Assembly: GCA_003167555.1 (NCBI GenBank)
Contig: PMSN01000011.1
Location: 62,001 to 126,000, forward strand
From: Spartobacteria bacterium
GTDB taxonomy: Bacteria > Verrucomicrobiota > Verrucomicrobiia > Chthoniobacterales > UBA10450
DNA length: 64,000 bases
Reading direction: 5' to 3'
The translations under genes and the position numbers were made by a program. Positions 18,681-26,528 of this stretch are shown here, piece after piece (position 1 is the stretch's first letter; every line of letters starts with the position of its first letter). The notes beneath the pieces are model-generated. The model was given only the letters and a program-made list of their open reading frames with translations. It ran no database searches and was not told the origin of the DNA.

Positions 18681-19239
18681 ATGGATAATAGTGCATACAT
18701 CATATTCGCGATCGCATCTTTATCAATCATCCTTGGTTTTGTAGCGTTATTGAGTCAAAGGATATACCTGGATGCGACGACCAGAGAGGCCACTGAAGTG
18801 GAGGTTCCGTTTTTTGGAAAAATAAAGAGTAATTACCCCGCGCTCGTTTTTGCCTTCCTCGGCATTGCGCTGGCTGGCTACGCATTTCAGAAAGCATACC
18901 CGCCGCCAATCGAGTCGTGGACCCTAAAAGGGCGATTTGCGCAACCGGAGGGCAAAGACGTGGATGTCACAGGCACCTTGACCTTGGCTCAAGATCCTAT
19001 TGTTGGTATCAAATAATATTAACACTGATGGTCGCTTCGAAATCGTTGTTAACCTCCCGAAAGGGAAATCCATCGAAGAGGCCTTTGAGACACTCAATTA
19101 CACATACGCGCATGCGGGGGCGTACATCGACCTAAAAAAGGAATATGATGCCTACGTCAATGGACAGGCGTCCAAGATTCTGACTGCCACGTCGCACCAG
19201 CGAATCTTCAAAGATGTGCCTATCGACGTGTATCAATGA
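18681..19239 (+). pseudogene. Small membrane-anchored protein with a +1 frameshift
   Basis: The first frame begins MDNSAYIIFAIASLSIILGF and has a second helix (ALVFAFLGIALAGYAFQKA), then VDVTGTLTLAQDPIVG. It stops at 19016. The frame one base on continues naturally from there (NNINTDGRFEIVVNLPKGKS, then IEEAFETLNYTYAHAGAYI) to 19239. A single base change at 18990-19005 would give one protein of about 185 residues with two helices and an extracytoplasmic tail. The second part ends in an ATGA overlap with a frame leading into the next gene, as in a coupled operon. The break may be a sequencing indel. Family unknown. Confidence 0.5.
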
Positions 19240-19256
19240 CTAGGGAAACAATTCAT

Positions 19257-19556
19257 ATGAGCAAACTGATTCGAATCCTTATCGTCCTGAGCCTCACCGT
19301 TTGTGCAGCCCGCGCTGACCAATTCCAACTCAAGGAGTCGGCGACAACGGCTGGATTTAACATTTCCTATGCGAGGGTCAACATTACTGGCGAGCATGGT
19401 TTCAGTGGAGTCACTGATAAGCTCGGGCGCATTACCATCAACGGTTTGCCGAATGGCACGTACACGGCGAACGTCGTCGACGCCCGAAGGCAAAATAAAT
19501 CCGCGAGCTTTACTATCGACGGCAAGTCGGGCCTGAAAGACGTTCACTTGCAGTGA
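19257..19556 (+). CDS. Small secreted beta-sandwich protein
   Basis: This 99-aa protein has a signal peptide (SKLIRILIVLSLTVCAARA) and a mature domain of about 80 residues. The motif GFSGVTDKLGRITINGLPNG then TYTANVVDAR fits a carboxypeptidase-regulatory-like or prealbumin-like beta-sandwich, in which a G-rich turn precedes GLPxGTYT. I start at 19257 because AGGGAAA lies about ten bases upstream; the frame also has an ATG at 19236 overlapping the preceding stop. Such domains are structural or adhesive. A partner for the preceding membrane protein is possible. Confidence 0.65.
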   Translation: MSKLIRILIVLSLTVCAARADQFQLKESATTAGFNISYARVNITGEHGFSGVTDKLGRITINGLPNGTYTANVVDARRQNKSASFTIDGKSGLKDVHLQ

Positions 19557-19575
19557 CAGTTGTCTCCGACTCTAA

Positions 19576-21063
19576 TCACTGTCCTTTCTTGGTCGCTCCC
19601 GGGTCCGCCAGGCGCATCGTGCGCGGCGCAGTGGTCATGACTCCAGGCTCGGACTGAGGGTTGGAAACCCGAAACAGTCTTGCCATCATGGCCAGCGCAT
19701 TTTCGTTAAAGATATCGCTATGGTCGCGGATGATTTCCTTCGGTACCTGGATTATCCAGTAAGGAGTCTGCAGCCGATCCGCTATTTTTGGCCTTAACTC
19801 CCATTGCGTTTCCTCGCCTGTAGGCGCCAGCGTTAAAAACCGGACCTCTCCTTTGGGTCCGGTAAGGGGTTCGCGAAGATTTCGCCGAAACGCGGCTAGC
19901 ATTTCCGCACTGCACACATCACTGTCCTGGTAAGTTGGCGTCCGGGCCGTGCCTTCAGCCACCTTGGCCTCATAACTGATCAGTCTGTTATTGTGGCCGG
20001 GCGTGCGCGTGAAATACTCCTTCTGCGAGACATCGTGGCTGCTATCGCCAAACTTTGTGTCCCATTCGTATTTCCGGAAGGTTCCCGTCGTATTGGATAA
20101 CTGGGTCCCGACGGGAAACAGAATTCCCGTCGCCCAATCCGCTTTGGAAGTGATCGAGACAATCAGCGGATGTTCCGCGCTGATCTCATTGCCACTCGCG
20201 CCTTTCCGCGAAATGTACCGGCGTCGCAGCATGTCGATCATCTCTTTGGCGTAGATCGATTCCCCTGCGGAATTGAGTAACACCACGAAGTCCGCCGGCG
20301 TGGTGAAGGTTCCTCCATCGCCGGGCGCCTCCGAGATCACCTTGGCGGCCAGGGCCTGGGCCATCGCTTTCTCCAGCAGCAACGCGCCAAAGGAATGACC
20401 TATTAGAATCGTCCTTGATTGATGGCCACTTTCCCGCGCCGCCTTGCGCGTCGCAGCGACGGACTGGAAAATCGCTTCTGTGACCGGCAAATCGGCCACG
20501 CGCGCCGCCGCATTTTTTCTGCTATAAAATGATAATTCGTGCGGCACGAAGAAAATCCCTTTTGAGATTGTATCCAGGATCGATCCTTCCCGAAAAACCC
20601 CGTCGCCGCCCGGAACCGATTTCCCCCGCCATCCGACATAGACACCAAAGAAGCGATGCCTGTCCTGATCCGCCTCGGCGAGATGTTCGAGCAGGCAATG
20701 GAATTTCCCGACGTCGTGCCCGCGAATGTTGCTGGCGTCGTTTTGCCAGCCATGCACATAGACGACCAGGACAACATCCCTCGCGCCTGCCGCTCGCTTG
20801 ATCGCCTGCACGGTCCACCCTAGCTGACGCCGATCCCAGTAATCCCCCTTCTCATCGAACTCGATGTAACTGAGGTCGAAGCGATGATTCGGTTTCTCGA
20901 TCGTATAAGGCTCGTATTGGTCTAACTGCACACCTTGCACGAAATCGACTTGCGCCTGCTGGTTAGCCCACGGTCGCGAATCGTGATCGCGATAAGCGCG
21001 ATTTGAGACACACCCTGTGACGATCGCTGCTATGGAACAAAGCACGACCCATGTGTCGCGCAT
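19576..21063 (-). CDS. Lipoprotein alpha/beta hydrolase
   Basis: This 495-aa protein starts with a lipoprotein signal (RDTWVVLCSIAAIVTGC; lipobox VTGC). GGGGAG lies just before the ATG at 21061-21063, so the 24 extra residues upstream are left out. VVLVVYVHGWQND near residue 100 gives the oxyanion strand and HG motif, and ILIGHSFGALLLEKA gives the nucleophile elbow GHSFG. A later histidine in a loop completes the usual Ser-Asp-His triad, but I did not assign it. This is an outer-membrane-anchored or periplasmic esterase/lipase-like enzyme. It lies convergent to the small secreted gene, and with the patatin fusion it adds a second lipase-type enzyme to the cluster. Confidence 0.75.
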   Translation of the reverse strand: MRDTWVVLCSIAAIVTGCVSNRAYRDHDSRPWANQQAQVDFVQGVQLDQYEPYTIEKPNHRFDLSYIEFDEKGDYWDRRQLGWTVQAIKRAAGARDVVLVVYVHGWQNDASNIRGHDVGKFHCLLEHLAEADQDRHRFFGVYVGWRGKSVPGGDGVFREGSILDTISKGIFFVPHELSFYSRKNAAARVADLPVTEAIFQSVAATRKAARESGHQSRTILIGHSFGALLLEKAMAQALAAKVISEAPGDGGTFTTPADFVVLLNSAGESIYAKEMIDMLRRRYISRKGASGNEISAEHPLIVSITSKADWATGILFPVGTQLSNTTGTFRKYEWDTKFGDSSHDVSQKEYFTRTPGHNNRLISYEAKVAEGTARTPTYQDSDVCSAEMLAAFRRNLREPLTGPKGEVRFLTLAPTGEETQWELRPKIADRLQTPYWIIQVPKEIIRDHSDIFNENALAMMARLFRVSNPQSEPGVMTTAPRTMRLADPGATKKGQ

Positions 21064-21135
21064 TGTCGCTCCCCGATTTTGGATCGGAGCTTCATGCGGC
21101 CTCTGGGCCGGTGTTTTTTGGGTAGGGAGGATCAT

Positions 21136-21551
21136 TTTTTTATCACTAGGTTCGCAGGGGGGTAACTAGGACGAATGGCCGTGAGTGAAGGCCCGGTCGC
21201 TTCTCCGAGAAGCCGGGTGAAACTGTTTCCTCGCGGTGCATGGTTGAATTTGTAGCGGCAACGAGAGGTTGATGGCAAGCATAACTGCGCGGAATGGGCA
21301 CCCAGCCGAGTGAACGGATCCGGCTCCGGATCAAGATGCTGCGGGGGCACGTGCGCTGTGGTACGAGATGGGCAAGCGAAGCGTCATCGTTAAAGCGCAA
21401 TCGGTGTTGCCACGACCTGTCGGGAGTCACCCGACCTGCGCGTCCGATGGAAACGCAGAGCGGGCTAAGTTTCCTCCGAACGCGCTGAGTCTGCCGGAAT
21501 TATTTTGTCGCGCAACGAAAATCACACGAGTTTGTCATCGCACCGCGCAGA
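21136..21551. other. Intergenic, no gene seen
   Basis: About 415 bp separate the lipoprotein hydrolase from the membrane protein gene. Short frames on both strands lack natural composition. I see no tRNA, strong terminator or repeat. Confidence 0.4.
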
Positions 21552-21974
21552 TTAAGCAACACTCGGCCACAACAGGTGGAAGGCGAAGACGACCGAAAGG
21601 AAACAGAATACCCACAGAACGATTGGGCCGGACGCGCCCCGAAACCTAAAGCCAAACGCTTCGAACTCAATTGGACCGCTCGTAACCTTTAAAAGCGACA
21701 CGATGCAGAAGGCGGTTACTGCTGACATCGGTGTGCCGACCAACGCTGCGTAATGAATTTTCGTGAGCTTGGCCAGCCAATTACTTGGATCTGGCTCGCC
21801 CCAGATAGTTTGATAGATCATGAACCCGAAAAAATAGATCCCCAGCAAACCTGTGCCTGCCACGCCGACCCACGTGACCAACCGGCGCAAACCCGGGTCG
21901 GATGGAATCGCCATATGCTTTTGATGCGTTTCTGCCGTCGGTTCTAGGACTGTATGCGCGTTTTCGTCGTTCAT
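21552..21974 (-). CDS. Small polytopic membrane protein at the end of the NTPase operon
   Basis: This 140-aa protein has a polar N-terminus of about 30 residues and three to four helices (WVGVAGTGLLGIYFFGFMIY, then VGTPMSAVTAFCIVSLL and VLWVFCFLSVVFAFHLLW). It ends near a PIEFEAFGFRFRGASG stretch before the last helix, a pattern seen in small membrane proteins of unknown role. Its ATG overlaps the TGA of the upstream frame (ATGA at 21971-21974), consistent with translational coupling to the NTPase gene. It may be the membrane effector or anchor of that system, which is inference. Confidence 0.65.
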   Translation of the reverse strand: MNDENAHTVLEPTAETHQKHMAIPSDPGLRRLVTWVGVAGTGLLGIYFFGFMIYQTIWGEPDPSNWLAKLTKIHYAALVGTPMSAVTAFCIVSLLKVTSGPIEFEAFGFRFRGASGPIVLWVFCFLSVVFAFHLLWPSVA

Positions 21975-23577
21975 TGGTTTATTGCGTTACCCGTCACGTT
22001 GCGTGCTATGTTTGCCGGGAGTAGGCTCGGACACCCACCTTCGCCTGCGTGGCGCCAGCACGGCAGCGGCGGACAGCAGGAGAAAAACCAGCAAAAATCG
22101 GGAGGGATTATTTTCATCGCCTGCAAGGGGAATCTTCCTTGTATAAGAAAGGCTGCAGAGAAGAAAGTGAAATACTGGAGAATTATCGCGGATCGTTTGA
22201 GCAAATCAGGCTGGAGCTGGGGGTGCCAAAGCCTCTCGAACTCATCGACCCCGCTGTCCTGGTCGAGGCCGATAAGATGGAACATTCTTCGACGCTCGAA
22301 TGACTCTTTTTCATCGACTTGCGCCGCGCGCGCCCTTTGGGTGAAAAACTCGACGAGGCGTGCGCTGATGGCTGCAAACTCGTTTCGGCGCCCTGGCTTG
22401 AGCCATTGCTGAAAAAGCTGTCTCCGCGACTGGTCGTGTATCATTAAGAAGTCCGGCGAAGGTGTGATGATGGCCAGCCGCGCGAACTCCTCCTAATAAG
22501 TACGCACCATTTCTTCGCTCAACTCGGGCGCGAGCAGGCCAAGTGTCACCACACTAAACTGGTGTGGAATGGCGCAGCGCTGGAGCAGTTCCACATCAGC
22601 CGGTTCCATCCCTAACATCAATAGCTCAGTTGAGCCGACGCCGGCCTCGTCGGTTGTCGTGGCCATCAATTGCTCAAACTCAGCTAGGATATCAGGTGCT
22701 GCCACGTTCGCGCTTCTGTTTGAGTTTGAGATAGTCATCCACCCCATGCCAAGATTAATGGGTTTGCCTTCTGTTGGACCCAGAAGCATGTCCGCCAGGT
22801 CGGGACGAAGTTTTTCCTCAACGCCACGCAATGCCAAATATTCAACGATGTCAGCGTGTCCGAGAGGTGCGAGCTTCGCCTCGTCGATAATCCGATCCAT
22901 GTCGCGATCGAGTGGGGGATGGCTGATGCCGCAGAGGACGAAACGCACGTTTGTCAGTCGACCATTGAGCACCGCCTTGAGCAGTTCGCCCCACACCCAA
23001 GCGCGCGTGCCTTCGCTCATCTTTTCCACCGTATCAAAAAAACGACGAGTGGTTCCTTCGTGAGTGCGGTGGCGAAAACGTCGAGGAAACGTTCGGTAAG
23101 CTGAACGAGGCGTTCCGCCTCCGGCACAGCCATATCGTAGCGTGGCACGACGAACATTGAGTCTTTGATAACGACACCGGCCACATCCCCGACTGTAGAG
23201 TCCTTGACTTGCAGGCCTTCTCCCACCCGCACCGAGCCTTGCAGGTCGATCTTTAGATTATATTGCGGGACGGTGAAGTAATTGATTAGATCGGTAAAGG
23301 GCTTGAATAAGTCCGGTCCGAAGTCGTCCCGGATTTTCCGCATGACCGCCATGTAGTCATGCGGCCGTGTGTCGCTCCAGACTACCTCGGCTTTTTTGCG
23401 GCTGCGCAGGCCGCACTCGTGGACCATCCGGGCAAAGAGCGACGATTTGCCGAGGCCGCTGTCGCCCGAGATAAGCATGATGAGCTTGTCCTCGCCATCG
23501 AGCATGTCGCAGAACCGCTGCATCTCTGCCTTGCGATCGACAAACTCAGCCAGCCGCCGCTCCATCTCGGTCTTCAT
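21971..23577 (-). pseudogene. STAND-like P-loop NTPase with frameshift and in-frame stop
   Basis: From 23577 the frame reads RRLAEFVDRKAEMQRFCDML, then Walker A SGDSGLGKSS at about residues 37-46, and a linker motif KDSTVGDVAGVVIKDS. At the A7 run 23036-23042 the frame is lost just where Walker B is expected. One extra A gives PLVVFFDTVEKMSEG and joins the frame running to 22493. That frame holds helical NTPase sequence to VRTY, then TAG at 22493-22495, and stays open in the same frame (EEFARLAIITPSPDFLMIHD, then QSRRQLFQQWL). The last 40 residues look unnatural; a further shift would give a hydrophobic tail. These are STAND/AAA-type switch ATPases, often sensors in conflict systems. Either the gene is dead or the assembly has two errors. 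Confidence 0.65.
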
Positions 23578-23753
23578 CCCTTTTTCACTTCGTCAGTGCG
23601 CGCGGGGTCCTCCTGTTTAAGGCCGACGATGTCTCGGAGAGACTTACCCATGCCGCTCTTACCATGGATGATCATGATCCGCTTCTCATCGGAACCAAGC
23701 ATCTCCTCCGCGCGATCGACAAACTGGGCCAGTCGACGTTCCAGTTGGCTCAT
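23574..23753 (-). CDS. 59-aa P-loop peptide, probable truncated NTPase copy
   Basis: The frame starts MSQLERRLAQFVDRAEEML, close to the start of the next gene (ERRLAEFVDRKAEM). It carries an intact Walker A, IIHGKSGMGKS, then ends quickly in RDIVGLKQEDPARTDEVKKG. Its ATG overlaps the TGA of the upstream anchor gene, and its TGA overlaps the ATG of the NTPase, so all three are coupled. The tail resembles the end of the anchor protein (GDITGVKQTGGKTG). It looks like an internal deletion that joined an NTPase start to such a tail. Whether it is made or works is unknown. Confidence 0.55.
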   Translation of the reverse strand: MSQLERRLAQFVDRAEEMLGSDEKRIMIIHGKSGMGKSLRDIVGLKQEDPARTDEVKKG

Positions 23754-23947
23754 GTCCCCGTCTTTCCACCGGTTTGCTTGACTCCGGTGATGTCGCCGAT
23801 CTGGCCGCCTTCGATCTTCGCTTGACTCAATACATCAACGTCGCCCGCCTGACTTTCTTCGGCCGATTTCTCGACACCGGTGATGTTTCCGATGCGCGCG
23901 TCTTTGGCCGAAAGGCCGGTGCCGACCTTGGTCGCAGCCGCTGCAGC
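23750..23947 (-). pseudogene. Membrane anchor gene, 3' part (split by transposon)
   Basis: Starting in the target duplication, this frame encodes the last 65 residues of a 129-aa protein. It has two copies of one motif, ARIGNITGVEKSAEES and GGQIGDITGVKQTGG. There is no start codon here; a TAA lies just inside the transposon end. Joined at the 8-bp duplication to 26529-26728 it continues in frame (KEKAAQ|AAAATKVGTG). The TGA at 23750-23752 overlaps the next ATG. Confidence 0.85.
23940..23947. repeat. Target-site duplication, left copy (GCTGCAGC)
   Basis: GCTGCAGC lies directly outside the left terminal repeat and again outside the right one at 26529-26536. Eight bases is the usual duplication for the IS1595 family. 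The sequence is itself a palindrome. Confidence 0.9.
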
Positions 23948-23972
23948 GGTAATTATATACTTGGCGCATTAG
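23948..23972 (+). repeat. Left terminal inverted repeat of the transposon
   Basis: The 25-bp repeat begins GGTAATTATATACTTGG and ends CGCATTAG. It matches the complement of 26504-26528 except for one base (G versus A after CTTG). The TTGGCG within it followed by TATCTC 18 bp on could form a weak promoter for the HEPN gene. Confidence 0.92.
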
Positions 23973-24001
23973 GCGGCAAGCTGGTATCTCTATGGGAAAT
24001 C

Positions 24002-24802
24002 ATGGAGAAACTCGGTCGTTCGGCTTATCACGCAGTCCACCTCATTGAGGAACTCAACGAACTAGAAACAAAGCTCAATGGGGAAATCAAAAAGAAGTGC
24101 AGGGATTGCAAGGTTTCTGCCCTCCGAACGAAAGCTATAATAAATTCCGTTGGCAGACAGTCCATGACTTTGGTGGACGATCTATCATTGCGGGCCTCAA
24201 ACAGGATAGTTTCAAAACTTTATTTCATGCGGGCTGCCAAGCCCGCAAGCGAGGTTGTACGTTTGTTAAGAGATGTCCGTGAAACAATCGTTCATGAATT
24301 ACGCTGGACGTTGTTTTTGCAGGTGACGAATGACATGAGAGTGTACCTAAACAAGTCCCGTCCGTTCGGAGACGCAACCGCCTGCGCATTCGGAGAGTGT
24401 TCCGAAGATATTGATGAAGCATGTAAATGCTTTGCATTCGAGCGTTATACGGCCTGCGTGTTTCATCTTGGGAGGGTAATGGAGCAAGCTACTGCGCGCT
24501 TGGCTAAGCGCATGAAGGTCGGAAAACCCGATGATGATTGGCAGGGAAATCTGAAGGCTATCAACAAGGCATTGGACGCGATGCCCTACGGAACAAAAAC
24601 AGACAGACAGAAACGCGCGCCATATGCAGAGGCAGCCGGGTTTTCATTCCAGTTCAAAGAAGCATGGAGAAACCCCACGGCACATCCAAAGAAAACTTAC
24701 ACCAGGGAAGAAGCCTTAGATGTAATGAATGGCGCGAGAACATTTATGGACGCCATGGCGAGGAAAATCTTCAAAGTGAAGATCGTGCCGGAACGTTTTT
24801 AA
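24002..24802 (+). CDS. HEPN-domain protein, transposon cargo
   Basis: This 266-aa protein begins at the first ATG inside the transposon. The open frame extends upstream to 23774, but that part crosses the terminal repeat and is antisense to the interrupted gene. The N-terminal 120 residues are helical. The C-terminal half (ACKCFAFERYTACVFHLGRV, then FKEAWRNPTAHPKKTYTREE) matches the common HEPN-like family of uncharacterised bacterial proteins. R223 to H228 (RNPTAH) forms the R-x4-H signature of HEPN ribonucleases. Many HEPN proteins are RNA-cleaving toxins or abortive-infection effectors. Here it converges on a small gene with a four-base overlap. RNase activity is inferred. Confidence 0.75.
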   Translation: MEKLGRSAYHAVHLIEELNELETKLNGEIKKKCRDCKVSALRTKAIINSVGRQSMTLVDDLSLRASNRIVSKLYFMRAAKPASEVVRLLRDVRETIVHELRWTLFLQVTNDMRVYLNKSRPFGDATACAFGECSEDIDEACKCFAFERYTACVFHLGRVMEQATARLAKRMKVGKPDDDWQGNLKAINKALDAMPYGTKTDRQKRAPYAEAAGFSFQFKEAWRNPTAHPKKTYTREEALDVMNGARTFMDAMARKIFKVKIVPERF

Positions 24803-24990
24803 CGATGTCGCTTTCGATTTTTAATCTTTCGTTCGGCCTGATACGCGACCTCTCTTCGATCCAGTTCGGACTTCGGGACCGAAAGGATCTTCCGCATGGC
24901 GTCTTTGAAACGATCCGATGGTTTTTCGGCTCGGCTCGGCTTGGATGGTTCCACGGAATATATACTAATCGATGAAGCGTGCTGATTCAA
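24799..24990 (-). CDS. 63-aa basic protein, transposon cargo
   Basis: The frame encodes SDRFKDAMRKILSVPKSELD followed by RREVAYQAERKIKNRKRH. It matches a widespread type of tiny protein with an RFxxAMRKILSVPKxEL core, often seen in mobile elements; the function is unknown to me. The listed start is TTG at 24988-24990, overlapping the TGA of the zinc-ribbon gene. An internal ATG at 24895-24897 would give a 32-residue form. Its stop overlaps the HEPN stop region by four bases on the opposite strand. A role as antidote to the HEPN protein is conceivable but has no direct support. Confidence 0.6.
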   Translation of the reverse strand: MNQHASSISIYSVEPSKPSRAEKPSDRFKDAMRKILSVPKSELDRREVAYQAERKIKNRKRHR

Positions 24991-25478
24991 TATTCAGGTT
25001 CGTACGTGGCAGTCAAGTCGTTCCCGCTAGGGAAAGAAACCGGCTTAGTGACTATGTCGAATTGGCAGCGGTGACAATGGTGATTCAGATAATCTACTCG
25101 GGGCTTTTGCAATATAGATTTCTTGCCTTCTTGAAAGCAGTTGGGACAAAGCCAGTGAACTGGGTCGCCCGCGGCGTGATCGTCCTTCAAGACATAAACA
25201 AAAATTCCGCTAACAATTTCTTTAAGATCATAGCGCGCTGCTTCGGAATCCCACTTTTTATATGCTACGAGTTTTTCTTCTACGTCTCGTTTAGCTTCGG
25301 CCAGTGCCTCGTATTGGGCTTGAGCGGAAAACAGCTTGGACTGGAGATCAATTACGTCATCCAAGATTGCAGAGATAGCCTGCTTGGCTTCAACATCCTT
25401 GATAGCCTTAAGCGCAGCCGTGAGTCCTTTGACAACTGCGGTTGTAGCCGTCCAAGCGGTAGCGATTTCAGGAAGCAT
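24987..25478 (-). CDS. Coiled-coil zinc-ribbon protein, transposon cargo
   Basis: This 163-aa protein has a helical, Ala-rich N-terminal half (VVKGLTAALKAIKDVEAKQA, then a coiled-coil-like stretch up to EEKLVAYKKWDSEAARYDL) and a C-terminal zinc ribbon with cysteine pairs CPNC and CHRC about 32 residues apart. It resembles a family of uncharacterised proteins frequent in phage and mobile-element regions. It starts seven bases after the transposase stop, so both are on one transcript. A role in nucleic-acid binding or in transposition is possible; none is established. Confidence 0.7.
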   Translation of the reverse strand: MLPEIATAWTATTAVVKGLTAALKAIKDVEAKQAISAILDDVIDLQSKLFSAQAQYEALAEAKRDVEEKLVAYKKWDSEAARYDLKEIVSGIFVYVLKDDHAAGDPVHWLCPNCFQEGKKSILQKPRVDYLNHHCHRCQFDIVTKPVSFPSGNDLTATYEPEY

Positions 25479-25485
25479 AATTCAT

Positions 25486-26481
25486 CTACGCCGTTTGCCA
25501 CGTCCCTGCCGGGGACGGTGGAATTGGAAGAGAATCACTCCCATCCAGATCGATGAGCTTCGCATACGTCAACCGCTTGCCCGCCAGTCTCCGCATGATG
25601 TCCATGAATCGGCCTCTGTCGCCGTTCTCATGTTTGCGCTCGTTGAATCGGTACGCCTGCTCATCGCAATATCGGAACAGATGAAAAGGCTCGACGTTTA
25701 CGTAAGTCCCTTTGAGGCATCGCTTGAACAGCGACCAGAAGTTTTCCAGTCCGTTTGTATGGACGTTGCCCTTCGCGTAGCTCTCCAGATGATCTATGAT
25801 TTGCCGGTCGTAATCCTTCGACAAATCGTCATAGGACATAAGCGCGTCCGTGTGAACGGTCGAACCTTTCAAGACATACTCGCGCACGTTGCCGCAAAGC
25901 TCAGGGCGTCGGGTTGTCTTTACCACTTTCAGAACCACGCGAGACGCTTTGTTGCCCTTGGTTCGCTCAAGGATGCCCTGCACAGCGGTTTTCTTAATTC
26001 CGGCATCGCCAACGCCAGTCCTGCGGTTCTTGTGCATGTATCGGGCCTTTGCACCGATATAAGTTTCGTCGGCTTCCACGTTGCCCTTGAACTTCCAAAG
26101 CGCGTTATTCTGCATCGCCAAGCGAATCCGATGCAACATGAACCAAGCGGTTTTTTGTGTGACTCCCAAAGCCCGGTGAAGCTCGCAAGAGCTAATGCCG
26201 TTCTTGGCGTTCACAATCAGCCATGTTGCGGGCAACCACTTCGTGAGGCTCAAGGGCGAATCTTCGAAGATCGTTCCAACCTTGGCGCTAAACTGTCTCT
26301 TGCAGCCTTTGCAGTTCCATACGCGGCGCGTCTCAACAAACTTGCCGATCTCTTTCGAGCCGCATCTAGGACACTCAACGTCGTTAGGCCAGCGCATCTC
26401 TGTCATGAACTCGTGACAGCGCTTTTCGTCCGAGAAATATCCGGTCGCTTCAATCAAACCCTCGGGCAATTCGTCTTTCAT
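25486..26481 (-). CDS. IS1595-family (ISXO2-like) transposase
   Basis: This 331-aa protein has an N-terminal zinc ribbon (CPRCGSKEIG and CKGCKRQFS, residues about 37-60) and a DDE-type catalytic core. The acidic residues are in NVEADETYIGAKARYMHKN, VHTDALMSYDDL and HTNGLENFWSLFKRCLKGTY. This is the IS1595 layout and a normal length. The ATG lies 23 bases inside the right terminal repeat. TTGACG in that repeat, followed by TACTGT 16 bp on, could drive transcription, so the element may supply its own promoter. All three catalytic positions are present, so it is probably active. Confidence 0.93.
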   Translation of the reverse strand: MKDELPEGLIEATGYFSDEKRCHEFMTEMRWPNDVECPRCGSKEIGKFVETRRVWNCKGCKRQFSAKVGTIFEDSPLSLTKWLPATWLIVNAKNGISSCELHRALGVTQKTAWFMLHRIRLAMQNNALWKFKGNVEADETYIGAKARYMHKNRRTGVGDAGIKKTAVQGILERTKGNKASRVVLKVVKTTRRPELCGNVREYVLKGSTVHTDALMSYDDLSKDYDRQIIDHLESYAKGNVHTNGLENFWSLFKRCLKGTYVNVEPFHLFRYCDEQAYRFNERKHENGDRGRFMDIMRRLAGKRLTYAKLIDLDGSDSLPIPPSPAGTWQTA

Positions 26482-26503
26482 GCCCTCACAGTATCAGAAT
26501 AAT

Positions 26504-26528
26504 CTAATGCGTCAAGTATATAATTACC
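26504..26528 (-). repeat. Right terminal inverted repeat of the transposon
   Basis: On the minus strand this reads GGTAATTATATACTTGA and then CGCATTAG, matching the left end with one mismatch. It also encodes the last codons and TAG stop of the truncated host frame. Confidence 0.92.

Larger units (their letters stand above)
23948..26528. mobile_element. IS1595-type transposon with three passenger genes (2581 bp)
   Basis: The ends are 25-bp inverted repeats (GGTAATTATATACTTG..., one mismatch) flanked by GCTGCAGC on both sides. Inside lie an ISXO2-like transposase (minus), a zinc-ribbon protein and a 63-aa protein on the same strand, and a HEPN-type gene reading toward them. Removing the element and one duplication copy restores a 129-codon frame in the host gene. 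The IS1595 family is known for elements that carry passenger genes. The transposase looks intact and the ends differ by one base, so the insertion is probably recent. Confidence 0.93.

Noticed and set aside
23774-24001. Longer N-terminus for the HEPN-type gene, starting at TTG 23774
   Set aside because: It would cross the transposon end and read antisense to the interrupted anchor gene; the first ATG inside the element at 24002 gives the natural protein.
25440-25500. Left end of the ISXO2-like element directly after the transposase stop
   Set aside because: No inverted repeat of the right end exists there; the true partner end is at 23948-23972 with matching target duplications.
25336-26502. 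A 388-aa plus-strand frame
   Set aside because: It is the antisense shadow of the ISXO2-like transposase, which has all family motifs on the minus strand.
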